Positions 11,601 to 24,589 are shown, counted from the stretch's first letter. The stretch: DNA of 64,000 nt from Calendula officinalis (GCA_963853835.1 OY970823.1:62691845-62755844); one strand, 5' to 3'. Program-made: numbers and translations. Notes: generated from the sequence alone by a model not told the origin.

Positions 11601-13659
11601 AAATATCTGCAGGGGGTTTTATCAAAAGAAACTTATTTAATCTAGCTTATTCATAGTAAGTATATCTATTATCTATACATTCTGAATTAAGCTTAATTAG
11701 TAATTATCATAATCATTTTCTCATGCAAATGTATTAAACTTGTGCAGCAAGTTACGTAACATGAAAGGAGGGAAAAAACACACAGAAGCATCTCCACTAA
11801 GTGACAAAATTGTCTTTAGTAAGGTAACGTATAATCTGCATTTTCAACATTAATTAATTATAGTGATTAAATGAATTAAATATTTATTTAATTTAATTAA
11901 TTAATGCAGGTTAAGCAAGGATTAGGTGGCAATGTAAGAATTATTCTATCTGGAGCAGCTCCATTAGCTCCACATGTAGAAGCCTACCTAAAAGTAGTAG
12001 CTTGTTCTCACGTCCTTCAAGGATACGGTATGTGGGCCATAACGGGTCGGGTCGGAAAGAATGGGTCGGGTCGGAAAGAACGGGTCGGGTTGATTTAATT
12101 AAAATACTTTTTTTATTAATGCAGGCCTAACAGAAACGTGTGCTGGATCATTTGTGTCACTGCCCAATGAAATGGACATGTTGGGTACAGTGGGCCCGCC
12201 CGTGCCCAATCTGGATGCCCGTTTGGAATCTGTGCCCGAGATGAATTATGATGCACTTTCAAGCAAGAAACCGCAAGGAGAAATTTGTATTCGGGGTGAT
12301 GTTTTGTTTTCGGGTTATTACAAACGTGAAGATCTTACAAAAGAAGTGTTGGTTGATGGTTGGTTCCATACAGGTAATTATTATTATTGTTATTATTACA
12401 ATATTACGTAATAAACATTTCTTTTATTTAGAGCAAATTACATGGAAGGTCCCTGTGGTATACCACTTATTACAACTTCAGTCTTTAACGTTTGTTTATT
12501 ACACTAGACGTGCCTGATGTATAGACTTTGTTACACTGGTGGTCTCTACCGTCGATAAAAAAATTTAAATGACCAAACTATCCTTTTGGCCTTTTGTAAC
12601 AAAATGAAAATAAAGGAATGTGAATGTAATTAGTTGTAAACAACAAGGATCATCCGTGAAATTTAGTAGAGTAAATTTCACGGATGGTCCCTGTTGTTTA
12701 CAACTTATTACACTCACAGTCATTTATCTTCGCTTTATTACAAAAGGTTAAAAGGGTAGTTTGGTAATTAACAAAAATTAACGACGGTAAGGACCACCAA
12801 TTTAACAACGTCTATACACCAGAGACGTCCAGTGTAATAAACAAACTTAATGACTGAAGTTGTAATAAGTGGTATGCAACAAGGACCTTCTATGTAATTT
12901 GCTCTTTTATTTAATATTATATTATATTGTAGGCGATATTGGTGAGTGGCAACCGGATGGTAGCATGAAGATTATTGACCGAAAGAAGAACATTTTCAAG
13001 CTCTCGCAAGGAGAATATGTGGCGGTTGAAAATTTGGAAAATGTTTATGGACTCGTTAGCGATATTGATTCGGTATGTATTTTAATTATACTTATAATAA
13101 TATATAGGTCAAAACGGGTTTTTTTAAAACGGGCTTTTTTTAACGGGCGGGTTTTGTTTCAGGTATGGATATATGGTAACAGTTTTGAGTCATGTCTTGT
13201 TGCTGTGGTGAACCCGAATCAACAAGCGGTTGAGCGTTTTGCTGAAGCAAATAATATATCTGGAGATTTTAATTCCTTGTGTGAAAATGCTAAGGTTAAA
13301 GAATATATACTTGGAGAGCTCACTAGAATTGGAAAAGAGAAAAAGGTATTTATATATTTATTTATTAATTATTAATTTTTTATTTATTTTTTGAAATATT
13401 TATGAAAATTGAATGGTTGTTTTGCAGTTAAAAGGGTTTGAATTTGTGAAAGCTGTTCATCTTGACCCTGTACCTTTTGACATGGAACGTGACCTTTTAA
13501 CTCCAACATTCAAGAAGAAAAGGCCACAAATGCTCAAATACTACCAGGTATTTTATTTATGCTCTATTTTTCATTAATTATTATTATTATTAATTATTAT
13601 TATTATTGTTTTTGCAGAATATAATTGATAACATGTACAAGACTATTAACAAAAAGTGA
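8623..13659 (+). CDS. LACS4-like: Long-chain acyl-CoA synthetase, LACS4-like (661 aa, 19 exons)
   Basis: Activates free long-chain fatty acids to acyl-CoA with ATP and CoA through an acyl-adenylate, feeding lipid, cutin and wax synthesis; plant members of this type are ER-associated (family knowledge). Exons: 8623-8774, 9803-9866, 9966-10055, 10136-10192, 10305-10353, 10469-10545, 10643-10682, 10790-10884, 10969-11136, 11216-11326, 11410-11497, 11589-11655, 11748-11823, 11910-12027, 12125-12373, 12933-13072, 13163-13345, 13428-13547, 13618-13659. All join in phase and give 1986 nt, close to the usual length of about 660-670 aa. The AMP-binding P-loop IMYTSGTTGDPKG is at residues 227-239. The acyl-CoA synthetase signature region, DGWFHTGD through DRKKNIFKLSQGEY, is at about 494-525. 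Intron 5 starts with GC, not GT. Intron 15 carries a foldback transposon. No lesion was seen; the gene looks functional. The exact paralogue (LACS3, 4 or 5) is not settled. Confidence 0.95.
12043..12092 (+). repeat. 19-bp minisatellite in LACS intron 14
   Basis: The unit cgggtcgggtcggaaagaa occurs about two and a half times with a 19-base period just inside intron 14. A related G-rich stretch with acgggttt and acgggcgg lies in intron 16 near 13110-13155. Confidence 0.7.
12431..12904 (+). mobile_element. Foldback Mutator-like MITE in LACS intron 15
   Basis: The two ends are inverted repeats starting gagcaaattacat, and the arms extend over nearly half the element each, so the whole 474 bp can fold on itself. 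The centre holds a tight inverted pair (catccgtgaaattta / taaatttcacggatg) around 12645-12685. Both sides are flanked by the 9-bp duplication ttttattta (12422-12430 and 12905-12913). Target duplications of 9 bp with long terminal inverted repeats fit Mutator-like non-autonomous elements. No coding capacity. Confidence 0.85.
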
Positions 13660-13698
13660 AATGCTGCGTAAAGATGGTGTCTTTTCCTCTTTTTAAGT

Positions 13699-13704
13699 AA
13701 TAAA
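13699..13704 (+). terminator. Candidate poly(A) signal of the LACS gene
   Basis: AATAAA lies 40 bases after the stop codon in a T-rich stretch. Further weak signals follow up to about 13850. Confidence 0.4.
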
Positions 13705-13906
13705 TTTATGTTTACCTTTTAAACCTTATTTATTTGATATGTGATTGTACAGCTGTGTTATATTTTAAGATAATTTATGGACATGTATGATTTTGTGTTA
13801 CACTTTTTATTATTCATAACTGCATGGAACTTCTGTGTAAATAAAAAATGCGTCTTCTATTTAAAAAATCGCAACGATGTAGAACCATGATATACAACTT
13901 TATATA

Positions 13907-14200
13907 CTTCATCTGTATTGAAATAACTAATACAATGTAGTTTCACAGTTTTTAAGGCGGAAAATTTAAATGAGATCAGAATATATTTAATTGTATAGTT
14001 AATAAGTGATAGTTTCACACCTTTTGAATAAAATAATGTTAATAATGTTTAAAAGTAAATATAAATGTAAAGGTAAAATAATCTTATAACTATATTAAAA
14101 AAGATAGTTAGCCGTGTGACTGACAGTCCTACATTACCTATAAATTATCAAATTGTATCACTTATTTTGAAAGTAAAATTGTTTGATGCGGAGGAAATAG
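13907..14200. mobile_element. Degenerate Stowaway-like MITE
   Basis: The left end cttcatctgtattgaaataa and the right end ttgatgcggaggaaatag are imperfect versions of the terminal repeats of the intact MITE at 29315-29627. TA lies on both sides. The interior resembles the same family, including ataagtgatag near the left end. Confidence 0.55.
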
Positions 14201-14202
14201 TA

Positions 14203-15540
14203 TTTTAGAACATGTAGTATTGTTGTAAATGTTGATTCTAGTCATTTCGATAGTATTTTAAGTATGAGTACGTAGTTTATAAATTTCTTGAAATGATGCG
14301 CGTAACATGCAAAACCGGGTTTCCTTATTTGATGATGTAACAAACCTTGCAAAATCGATCACAATATCGAAAACCTTTTAAACATTTCTATTTCACTCTA
14401 TCATGAGGTTAAATTTATGCAAAGTAAATCAGGTGAGTTTAAGCTATCTGGAATCTGAAAATGATAATATTTAATTAAATGGACACACGCACGCAAAGTA
14501 AATGATATTTGTCTTTACAGCTTTAGTAATCTCTCACTTGCGGTTAATGTAGTTAAGAAAAGTAAGAAATATAGTTTCTTTTTAAGACATTATTCGAGAC
14601 AGTAAAGCATAAAGCATAAAGAAGTATTTTCATTTATAGTCGAAAACTTAATCAGGACTTCAAATTCCAAGTTTCCAAGTCAAGTAAGTGTCTTTCCTAA
14701 TTCAAACGTTGAACTGCTTCTGCCATATAGCTTTTGACTGAATTGAATATGAAAAACTGAAATTGTGGAAAAGCTATTGAATATTTGTTTATTATACATT
14801 TCGAAAAAAGTTTGGTATTTATACATTCTTTGTTTTGTTTAATAAGATTTGAGATCATTGCACTACACATTATTGGATACCAAATCACTAGAGTAACCCA
14901 TAACATTCTGACAATAATAGTTTACCACCGTTATTTAAGAATTTTATTAATAAGTACCAAGACCAAACCGAACCTTTTTTGAAAACTACAGTTACTTCAT
15001 AATGCAATAACCATATTTTTTTAACTTCTTAATATTTTCCACATAAATAAATAATGGTCAGATCATTATTTTGTGATTGGTTAAAATACATATTTAGTTG
15101 TTAGTGACTTAAATGACTCATTTCATAAGCACAACGATCTTAATGACCATCTAGTAAAATAGCCTATTTCAAATAACCTATAACTTTTGAAAAGGGTGAA
15201 AGCCACAGGGTCCATTATACCATAACACCATAAATAAAATCACAAATTTGTATATAATTATCGAAATGTTTTTCTTTTCTTGCAACGATTATAACAGCAA
15301 AAAACAAGCAAACAAAAGCACAAATATGTTGCACGATCATATTAAAATCGGACCTTAAGATGTTGCCAACTTAACAACACTTTAAGTCACAACACACCAA
15401 AAACATGTAAAAAAACAACTTAAAAAGCTAACTTGAAGTAGAAACAAACAAGTCTAATATATCTTCACCACTCAACTATATTAACCACCATACTCTAAAC
15501 TAACAATAAAAGAGGATGAGAAAGAGGATGAGCACTTCTT
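14203..15540. other. Intergenic, AT-rich, no gene seen
   Basis: The interval between LACS and the endoglucanase gene, which converge tail to tail. Short ORFs at 14697-14982 lie on both strands and have no recognisable features. The last part, from about 15250, is probably the 3' UTR of the minus-strand endoglucanase. Confidence 0.5.
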
Positions 15541-15654
15541 TAAACCCTCTCTTCACTCCTTTCTTCCTCCATACTTACACACTTTTAAAAACACAAAATT
15601 ACCAAAATAACCCCAATCTTTAGCTGCCGTGATCTTCACATTCTTGATCTTGGT

Positions 15655-18600
15655 TTATGCCAATGTGTAACTCGAGATTGATACTTCTGCAGGTGAAGTA
15701 GAATGGATGTACACAAACTCCATGCTTTTGCCAGCTGGCAATGAGCTAACCCATGTTGGGAACCCGTAGGACCCACTTGGGCTCTTGGTTAAACCCCACA
15801 AAGGACCGTTAAGTTTAGAGACTGATAAGTTAAGGTTCTTGATGGTTTTTCCTGATTTGTTGGTCACTACTGCTGAGTATCTGTAGTATGTTTTCCCATT
15901 TGCAACCCATGAAGTTGTAGTCTTTTGTTCAATTGCAATTGGAGCTACACAAAGTAAAGATACAATCTTGAAATCATATAAGAAAGATATTGAATTCTTA
16001 TCAAGAAAATATTGGATCTTGAATCAAGATTCTTTGAAAAGATTACAACTTTTTACAATTTATCCATGAAAACAGCAATTTCATTATCTGGGTAGGCTTT
16101 AATTTTCCATTTTATCCACAATTCGAATAAAAAGATTGAAAATTTACCTGCAAATGGAGTTTCTTTAACTGGATTAGGCCTTGGTTGAACAGCAATAGGC
16201 TTAGCAACAGGAATTTCCACTGCAAACAATACAAAATACATTTAATCAAAATAACCCACATTAAGAATATATAAAAAAACACAAATCTAAACAATTAACA
16301 CGTACCCGGAAGTAGTTGATTATAACCACTATGACCACCATGTAACCTAGCCAAAATACCAAGAAGTGGTGCGTTGTTATAAGTTGCGGGCTCGGTTTGC
16401 TCATAATTATCTCTATGGTCAGCAAAATTGTCATAAGCATCGGGCCCACCAACAATAGCACCAGTTAAAAGATTCGGGTCACTCGCTTTTCTACTAAACC
16501 ATGTTGCATAACCACCTCTACAACTAACAAATGTCGGGTTAACCTTAACCGAAACAATTGATGAACCCCTGTGGTGCACTTGTTGCGGGTAATTGTTTCC
16601 ATATCCAACCATGTAACTCGTGGCCCGTGGGTTGTCTCCAAGAATATAATCAACCTAAAAAGGGACAAAAAAGTTTAATTTTTTCAACATATTTCAAAAG
16701 TTTTAAACTTTAGAGGAAAAAAGATTCAAGAAATGGAAACGGGCAGGTTTATTTCACCTGTGACTTGGCAAATGCGAGTAGCTCTGAGGGGGCAACGCTG
16801 CCCGAAGAGCAATGCAGGTCTTTTCGGGCAGATGTTAAGTAATCAGAGTAAACGGTTAAAAGGAAAGATGCACTTGTGACAAATTGTAAGTTGTTCCATC
16901 TTTGTTTATAAATTAGTCCACCAGGGGTCTTTTGGACATTTTGACTACTTTTACCAAGACACGAACACATAAAAGACTCGGCTTTTTCTTGGTATTTCCC
17001 GAACACCGAAGCATGACTATTAGCTTTCCCGCTCATTAAAAACTGCATTAAACAAATTAATATTTTGTGATTAATAGAAAAACATTTTAATAAATACCTT
17101 AGCGACAAGAGTCTGAACACCAGCATACTTAACATCCCAACCGAATTCGGTCATGGCCCACCCGGTCCCACCGAGTGCATCACCATTTTTGCTTAGGTAA
17201 TCCAAGTAGTACTCATTGTTTGTCGCCTTGTACATCCAAGCAGCTGCCCAAAGTAATTCATCCTGAAGTGTAAAAAGTAAAAGTTAGAGGGGTAAAAATG
17301 AAAATATAACAATAGTAGTTGAGTCAGTTAAGATTGGTGGTTGAGATTGTGATCACGTACAGCGTAGCCACTGACAGAACGGTAGTACTTTTGGGCCACG
17401 GTGATGCTACTGTCGTATTTGCCCCTGTATTTGTCGGCAAAATCGAATAACTGGAGAGAAAAAAGTTTTAAATTAGTGACACGTCATAGGGGTAAAATAG
17501 GAAATGTAATATGGTTTGGTTTGTTGCGGTGAGGTGTGATACGGTACTACGACCGACAGTATTTATTAAGATTTGATTTTAGATCAACGGTTGTGAGGAA
17601 ATCTGTACCACATTGCTCGTGATGAACAGCAATTATACCTAAAACTTTTATGACCCAACATGTGCACCGAATAAATTAGCATGCGAATTCCACAATTGAC
17701 CTTTTCGCCTACTTTTGTTGTTTGTACCTAACGCATTAATCATTGTACAACTACTATTTTTCAAATAGGCATAATTTTTACAGCAGTTACCAATCCCTTA
17801 TTTTTACTCTGTTGTAAATGAGTTTGTTCTTTTTAATAGGAATGTAAATTAACAGTCACCTAGCTAGCTACAAATAGGTTGCCACCTCTGCTAATTTAAA
17901 CTCGCCAGACAAAAGCTACTGGAAGCAGCAGCTTTTCACACCAACTGCTTTACTACCATACGCCTAACCTTATACGCATTCAGTTTTTTTTAAGTGGTGA
18001 ACAATTACTGAATATTTCTTCATTGTTTAGATTAAACGGAAACTATGATTAACATTAAATGTACAAATGTGGTAAACGAACCTGGTAAGCGTGATTAAGA
18101 AGCTCACGGGAATAAGCGGGATTAGAGCGGTGGAATACGATTGAGGCAGCCGCCATAGCAGCAGCCGTTTCTCCGGCAAGATCGGAACCAGGGTTATTTT
18201 GGTCAATTCTATAAGCGTAACGGGAAGTTGTCATGTCCTCTGGCCTTTGCCAACAGTAGTGATCGGTGTTACCATCTCCTACCTGCAATAAGTAAGTCGT
18301 TAACTATTAAATTGACCCTTGAAATCCACGTCATTAACCTAAGTCCCTTTAAACTAACTTACAAAATTGTGGGTCTATTATACAGGTCCTACAAAATTTT
18401 ATTTCAAATCAACATCAACGTAATTATCGCTAAAATCCATGTAACACAGTCGATTTTTTTAATTAATTTAGTATGTAAGTTGTCGAATAGACAGTAAAGT
18501 TGTTGTTGATGAATGGCAGTTTTCTTATAAAAATAAGACCCACAAAATCATCAAGCGACTCAGTTTAATAATATGACAAAACCGGTAAATAAAAGAAAAT

Positions 18601-19223
18601 TGGGAGTGGTTAACTTTAGGGTATAGTTATGTAAAAAACACTTGTCCTGTATTTTTACAAAATGAATAATTCTTAAAACACCCATTTGCTGAACTATGAA
18701 TTATACGAAAAACTAAAATGAAAGGATTACCTCGCCATAAAGAACATGAGGTTGAGGGTGAGCTTTAATGAGGTAATCAGTACCCCATTTAACAGCATCC
18801 ATGGCATGATTTAGCTCACCACTTGCACCCATTTGATTTCCGTATTCCATTATACTCCATGACATCATTGTAACTGTAAACGCCATCGGAAGCCCAAATT
18901 TAACATTATCCCCTGCATCATAATAACCTCCAACCAAATCCACCTACAAAATCAAAATCAATACATTACTTGTGTTCATGTAATATCTGAAAGTGAAATG
19001 ACTAATTTACCCCACTGGTTTTGCCATCGTAGAGTCCTGAATTGCCTCTCCATTTAACCCGTTGATTACCAGGAAGGTAACCCGATCTCTGTGCTTCAAA
19101 AAACAAAATGCTTTTGCTCAATGCTGCAGCGTAATCATGTCCACCTGCTAATGCAAGAGGTACAACTCCCATGAGCAGAAACAGAGTAGTTGCCATCGAA
19201 CAGAATCCCATTAATTTCCCCAT
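15655..19223 (-). CDS. Secreted endo-beta-1,4-glucanase, GH9 class C, with CBM49 (625 aa, 9 exons)
   Basis: Hydrolyses beta-1,4-glucan chains in the cell wall; class C plant GH9 enzymes carry a C-terminal CBM49 that binds crystalline cellulose (family knowledge). Exons in order: 19223-19011, 18943-18731, 18282-18082, 17450-17361, 17262-17098, 17042-16758, 16654-16306, 16219-16148, 15944-15655. All have GT-AG borders and join in phase to 1878 nt. Residues 1-26 are a hydrophobic signal peptide ending ALA. The GH9 catalytic region contains YYDAGDN (Asp nucleophile/base side), the HHRGSS motif and DHRDNYEQTEP with the proposed acid Glu. A Pro-rich linker is encoded by exon 8 (about 507-530) and the CBM49 by exon 9. 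The length matches the class. A TATA-like stretch is upstream and the leader is strongly pyrimidine-rich. No defect seen. Confidence 0.95.
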
Positions 19224-19318
19224 TTTGGTACTTTGATTTTCTATAGAAAGTTGAAGAGAAATGGTTTAGCTTGCTCTACTGGCAATGGCGATGTAAATTA
19301 CCAGATTAAAGCTGGTTA

Positions 19319-19385
19319 TAGAGAGAGAAAGAGAGGAGGGAGAGTTGGGGAAGAAGGTGGAGGGAAATGGTTGGTATATATGGTG
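19319..19385 (-). promoter_or_regulatory. TATA-like element and CT-rich leader of the endoglucanase gene
   Basis: On the minus strand a TATATA run lies at about 19382-19374. It is followed by an almost pure C/T tract (19341-19319) before the ATG at 19223. CT-rich leaders are common downstream of plant start sites. Position is inferred only. Confidence 0.4.
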
Positions 19386-20049
19386 GAGATGAAAGGGCCA
19401 AAAGTAGAGATTATTAATAAATGCGTTTTCTTTAATTAAATGTTTTATATAGAAATTATTATTATCATTGGAATTATTGGAAAATAAATTCAAGAGTGTG
19501 AAGGGTTTTTACGAGTATGAACAGGTAAGCAAAAGAGAGCAATGCATGTGAGTTTGTTGCCATTCATAACACCGGCGGGGGTTTTTTTTACCATATACTA
19601 TAAGAATGAAAAAATATTTTTATGATTTTCTTTAATATAACTAAGATTATAACAGTAGATACAAATTGACAAACCAATAATAATTTGTCATTTTATATTT
19701 ATGGACTCGCACATTATTGAATTTATATATTTAATACATATTGTATTTATTTGGATCCAAAAAATATTCTTATAACATCACTACGATACCAAGTTATTCT
19801 TAGTGTTATGTTATATGACAAAAAAAAAAACTTTACATCTCTATAACACCCTCTCTACCTAAGTTTAGAATATGTCAAATTAATTGTTGGAAAATATGTC
19901 ACGTTGTTTGTAGCATCCCATCAATATATGGAATGTTGCACGCAAGTCCTAACTCGGCTCATGTTTCTTTTCTCAAAACGCTTGCTGTAGTTCGTCACGT
20001 TACTCATTATTTTCCCTTGCATCAAGCATTTTAGATATATATTTGATAT

Positions 20050-20330
20050 TACCTCCGTATCAGAATAAGTGATACACTTTCTATCTAGGATGGAACAGAA
20101 TAAGTTATATACTTTTAAAACTTATATTATTTGGTAAAAAAATGAATTTTAACTATCTCCTTTAAGAAAATTAAATTACCCTTTTACCTTTACTTTTACC
20201 TTTAAACATCATTAATATCACTTTATTTATAAGAAGTGAGACTCATTCTCCACTAAATATCCACTATAATCTATCTTAATTTATCTTTTAATCTTTTGCC
20301 TCAAAAATCGTATTTCCTCAAATGTATCTC
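20050..20330. mobile_element. Degenerate Stowaway-like MITE
   Basis: The left end acctccgtatcagaataagt and a repeated ataagt-type motif match the family seen at 29315-29627, and the interior has the same T-rich and cacttta-like blocks. The right end has decayed (aaaaatcgtatttcctc), so the boundary is approximate. Confidence 0.45.
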
Positions 20331-20562
20331 CTCAAGGATATGACGTTTGGGAGACAGTGGAAGGGGCGGTGACTGATGGGGTGCGACACACAATTACGGA
20401 TAGTATTAGATAGATGGGTGAAAGGCAGTTAATCAAGTGATTGAGACAAATAAAAGTTTGGAGTAGAATTGGAGTATGATTCCTTGTACTTTTAGGGACA
20501 AATCAATCGTTGATATTTGGTAAGTTTGATCCATTATCCCATACAACACATTAGTGACTCTA

Positions 20563-20742
20563 GCTCATTCAAGGTAATTCGTTTTTTTGGATTAAGAATA
20601 GGGCTAAGTCTAGCAATTTAGCCAATAGATGGTCGGAATGGTGTAGTAGTCCAATGTCCTGTTTTTAGTTTTCATTTCCTTTCTTTTTGTTCTTGTATTT
20701 TCTAGCTCATTGCTAGTCTTTAAGGAAGCCGTTAAAAAAAAA
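20563..20742 (+). mobile_element. Short poly(A) retroposon with 17-bp target duplication
   Basis: The 17-mer acacattagtgactcta occurs at 20546-20562 and again at 20743-20759, exactly flanking a 180-bp segment that ends in about ten A residues. This is the hallmark of non-LTR retroposition. I see no A box or B box of a tRNA-derived SINE near the left end, so the segment may be the 3' tail of a strongly truncated LINE. Confidence 0.75.
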
Positions 20743-20814
20743 ACACATTAGTGACTCTAATACGATCATGTAACACTCCATTTAACGTGAAATTTACTTA
20801 GATGTTACTCCGTA

Positions 20815-20852
<38 letters not shown>
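20815..20852. repeat. (TTA)n microsatellite
   Basis: About 13 perfect trinucleotide units, ttattatta, in AT-rich intergenic DNA. Confidence 0.9.
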
Positions 20853-20854
<2 letters not shown>

Positions 20855-20859
20855 CTATG

Positions 20860-22139
20860 TTTATATAGTAAAAATTATGAAGTTTATTGAATATACATTA
20901 AGAAAAAATAAACTTGTATAATCACGTGAGTGCAACATTGTTTTAACTATTAAGGTTATTAAAAGACAAAAAATTGTTGCAATTAATGTTTCACATACTC
21001 TCATGAAAGTCTTTCATTCACTACACTTGACCACTTTTAATCATTTAATAAAAGTAAACTCCAAAACTTGCAGTATAGCGGTATTGGTGTATATAATGTT
21101 GCTCATGATCTAAAGATCATAGGTTTAAGTCGGGTAAAAGAATAAATTCAGTATGGTATTAGATAATGTTGAGTCCTTAGTTGGGGCTGACTCTGTTTGT
21201 TTAATGAAGTTCCAAATAAATTCTATACTTTCAAAATGGTTTTTTCTTTAACGACAACAAAGGCATCTAGGGAGAGCTTTGATATTGTCATCACCCTCAT
21301 CGAAGGACCCGAAAATGAAATTAGAAACGGCTAGCTAGCAAAGTGTTACAAAGAAATTAATAATAACAAAAAGAGAATAGAGGCCAAATATATTCAAACG
21401 AAACAACACCAGCTAAAAATCAACCATGAGTAAATCACCAAACTTTTGTATCAGAGCACCCCCAAGTCTGATACACGTTATGTTGGTGTTCGACCTGTGT
21501 TTGACCAAGAAAAATGATAAAGCTTGAACCGAGGGGATAATCTTGACCCAGAGAAAGGTTCAAATTTAGATGATCATAGAAATATGAACAAAAGTTTTAT
21601 GTCAATATTTTTTTCTCGTTAGCAGTTTGAAATCATTAGAAATGTGCTTGAATTAAAATACGGAGTAAAATAACTAAACTATTAGAAAATCGACTTTGGG
21701 AAAAGGAAAGAAAATGGTCAAAAAAGTGGACCACCTTCAAATATATTAATAACCGCAATCAACGGCTTCCCCAAGAAAAACTACAAATAAAGTGCTAAAA
21801 TGCGCATTACCTTATTCCTTTTACACTTTTAATTAAAATAATTATAAATGTTAATTTATTTATACTTTCCATCTGAACACCATTGTATTTTGAAAAGTCA
21901 GAAACGCCCACACCACCGCAATTACCGGTTTAGCACCGGTTCTGCCACGGCGACCGTCTGTCGGGTGTTTCTCCACGTGGCCCCCCACCAATTTTAACGG
22001 TTTCCCATTCCTCTTCTTTTGTAATTTCTTCGGGCTTAAGGTGGATGGTTTGCAACGAGTAGGAATCGGATGAACGAAGCAAAACTGAATCAAAGCAAAA
22101 TTATAATATTAACGGAACGAGTTCAAATCATCTTATATA
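20860..22139. other. Intergenic, no supported gene
   Basis: AT-rich except for a GC-richer block at 21890-22090. On minus that block reads as a 77-codon ORF (22093-21860), basic at its centre. It shows no recognised domain and no neighbouring exon, so I do not call it a gene. Confidence 0.4.
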
Positions 22140-22451
22140 CTTCTTCAATATCAAAATAAGTGACATAAATTGACTTACACGTTTTTTGAGATAAAATATT
22201 AAAGTAAAGGTTAAAATAGATTAAAGTACATAGTTAGCGGAGAATGAGTCACACTTTTCTTAAATAAAGTGATATTAATGAGTTTTAAAAGTAAAAGTAA
22301 AGGTATAAGGGTAATTTCACTTTATTAAAGTGGATAGTTAGTGGATATGGGCCCACTATTTTTACCAAATAAGGAAAGTTTTCAAAGTATGTCACTTATT
22401 TTGATATACCACAAAATGGAAAGTGTGTCACTTATTTTGATACGGAGGAAG
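22140..22451. mobile_element. Stowaway-like MITE (312 bp)
   Basis: Starts cttcttcaatatcaaaataa, ends gatacggaggaag, and is flanked by TA on both sides. The interior holds a second inverted ataagtgac-type motif near each end. Non-coding. Same family as 29315-29627 and 60700-61014. Confidence 0.8.
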
Positions 22452-24589
22452 TATATACCATAAAAACAATGGTTAAAAAAAGTTAGGCATAAAATAATTG
22501 TTAATTGACTAACAAAAATTATCTCTTTGAATTTCATTAACCACTTTTAAGTATCCGGTGTTTATGATGTATCATATGGACCAGTAGCGAGAAAACTAAA
22601 TTCAATCGGAGATTTTACAAAACTTTGAGTGGGGACAATATAAAAATTTACTTATTTATCAAATATTTTTTCACACGGGAGTGTTCCACCAAGTGGGAGC
22701 CTCAACATAGATCCGCCATGCATATGGTAAATTTTTCTCTAAGTTTACATAAACAATTTCACCACCAATTGATGGATGACGGTAGTGATTAATAGTCTAA
22801 TAAACCAGTTGGTCGGAACATTATATTAATAATGTATTAGTTACAAATTCAAGTCTATCATGATGCATATATATTTTTTATAAACAAAAATTAATCCTTA
22901 AATAATAAATCTGTTGATTGAAAATAAAGCTTTACTCATTTAAAAAGTTATCAAATGCATTATTTATAACAAAAATAAAGATAATAAAAATTTCAATTAA
23001 TTTTATTATATGTATTTGATATCTTGTGACATATAAATCAATAACGTTGGGCCAATTAGATGACATGACAACTTGTATTGTTGTTATCAAGTATATACAA
23101 TAGTAAAAATAAGTAGTTAGTACAATCATTTAGACCATACGAAATTACGTCAAATACATTAAACACTTTGCAACAAGTTTAGTACACTAAAATAATGAAA
23201 ACTCCTACGGACCTAAGCTTAATTGTATAAATGAGCTTAGGGTTCAATAGAGTATAATGTATGTATATAATTTATATGTAATGATCAATAATATATACAA
23301 CTATTGACACAAATTTTTTATTATTTTACAAATTGTTTAACTTTTGTTAATGTGAATCTAAGTTTTGCACACTACTAGCAATTTAATATTAAATTTACCA
23401 AAGGGATTCTATATTTCCTCAGGCGAATTCGCATCCCTGGTCACAAAGGAAGGACTAGATTAAGTCTGTACAGTATAAAGGTGGCCACAACCAACGTGAT
23501 AAGATATTTCCTTCATATTTGGCAACAAAAAAAAAACCTTAAAGCCCCTACGACATTGAAATCATACCCTATAATTATGTGTACAAGTGTTGTAGAACTT
23601 TAGATTAAAAAAATACACTAAAATTAATAAATTATTAAGAAAACAATTGTCTCCAAAACAACCACATTTTCCCGTATTTCAATGTTTTTGAGTCACTTTG
23701 AATATTTGGGCACTCATACACAATTTTAGGGATGTGAAATGTGCTATTTTAACTTTCAACAAGGAAAATATATTTTAAAAGATATATGATAGATAGTATT
23801 TATTTTAGATCTTAAGAGTTAAGAGTGGTCTTTAAGGTACTAAGACATATATGATTAATTGCACTTTAATAGTTTATTATAAACATGGTATTTTAAAAGT
23901 TGGGTTTTGTTTAGGGCTGTCACTAACATGTATAAAAAGCTTGTACATTGATTAAAAAAGTAATATTTCTAAAATTCAGGGGATTGTCTTTTGTTATTTT
24001 GCCTTCTTAATGACAACTCATTATCATTTTCCTTCAAAGTTTTAGTCAAGTATCCTTTGTCAATAATGTTTTTGAAGAACATAATGTCTCGAGTGTTCTA
24101 AACGATGTACTGTAAATCTCACGTTTTTGTTAAAAATTAATCGTGGTTAATACATACATTTTGTATTGACCAGAAAACATATTCAACGGTAAAAGTGATA
24201 CTACTATTTATGCAGAAAAGGTGTTTGAGTGACCAAAGTATTCACATCTTCAAGAACTCGTGTAAGTGGGTGTAGAATATATTTGGGGATTGACATGGAC
24301 TTTTTTTTACATGAAGACAAATAACATTAACAAATTAATGAAATCCACTACGATTCTAGTGGTTTTTTTGATTATCGAGTCTTTGAATAAAAACAAAACA
24401 ACTTTCTAGTATACTTTTTTTAAACGTTTTCCCTCCAAATAAAATAATTTACTTGACATAATTGAACGTAAATGACATATCGAGTCATTAAACTTTAGTA
24501 AAGTGCCACAGCTCGAATCCAAGCTTTCGTAATTAGTGCTGAATAATGTATTTTTAATTATTTTGTGATAATATTAACGATTCTTATTT

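Noticed and set aside
19233..19493. ORFs on both strands just upstream of the endoglucanase ATG
   Set aside because: They cover its CT-rich leader and promoter; low complexity.
21860..22093. 77-codon minus ORF, Lys/Arg-rich
   Set aside because: No family recognised, no exon neighbours, no promoter seen; only a somewhat GC-richer patch.
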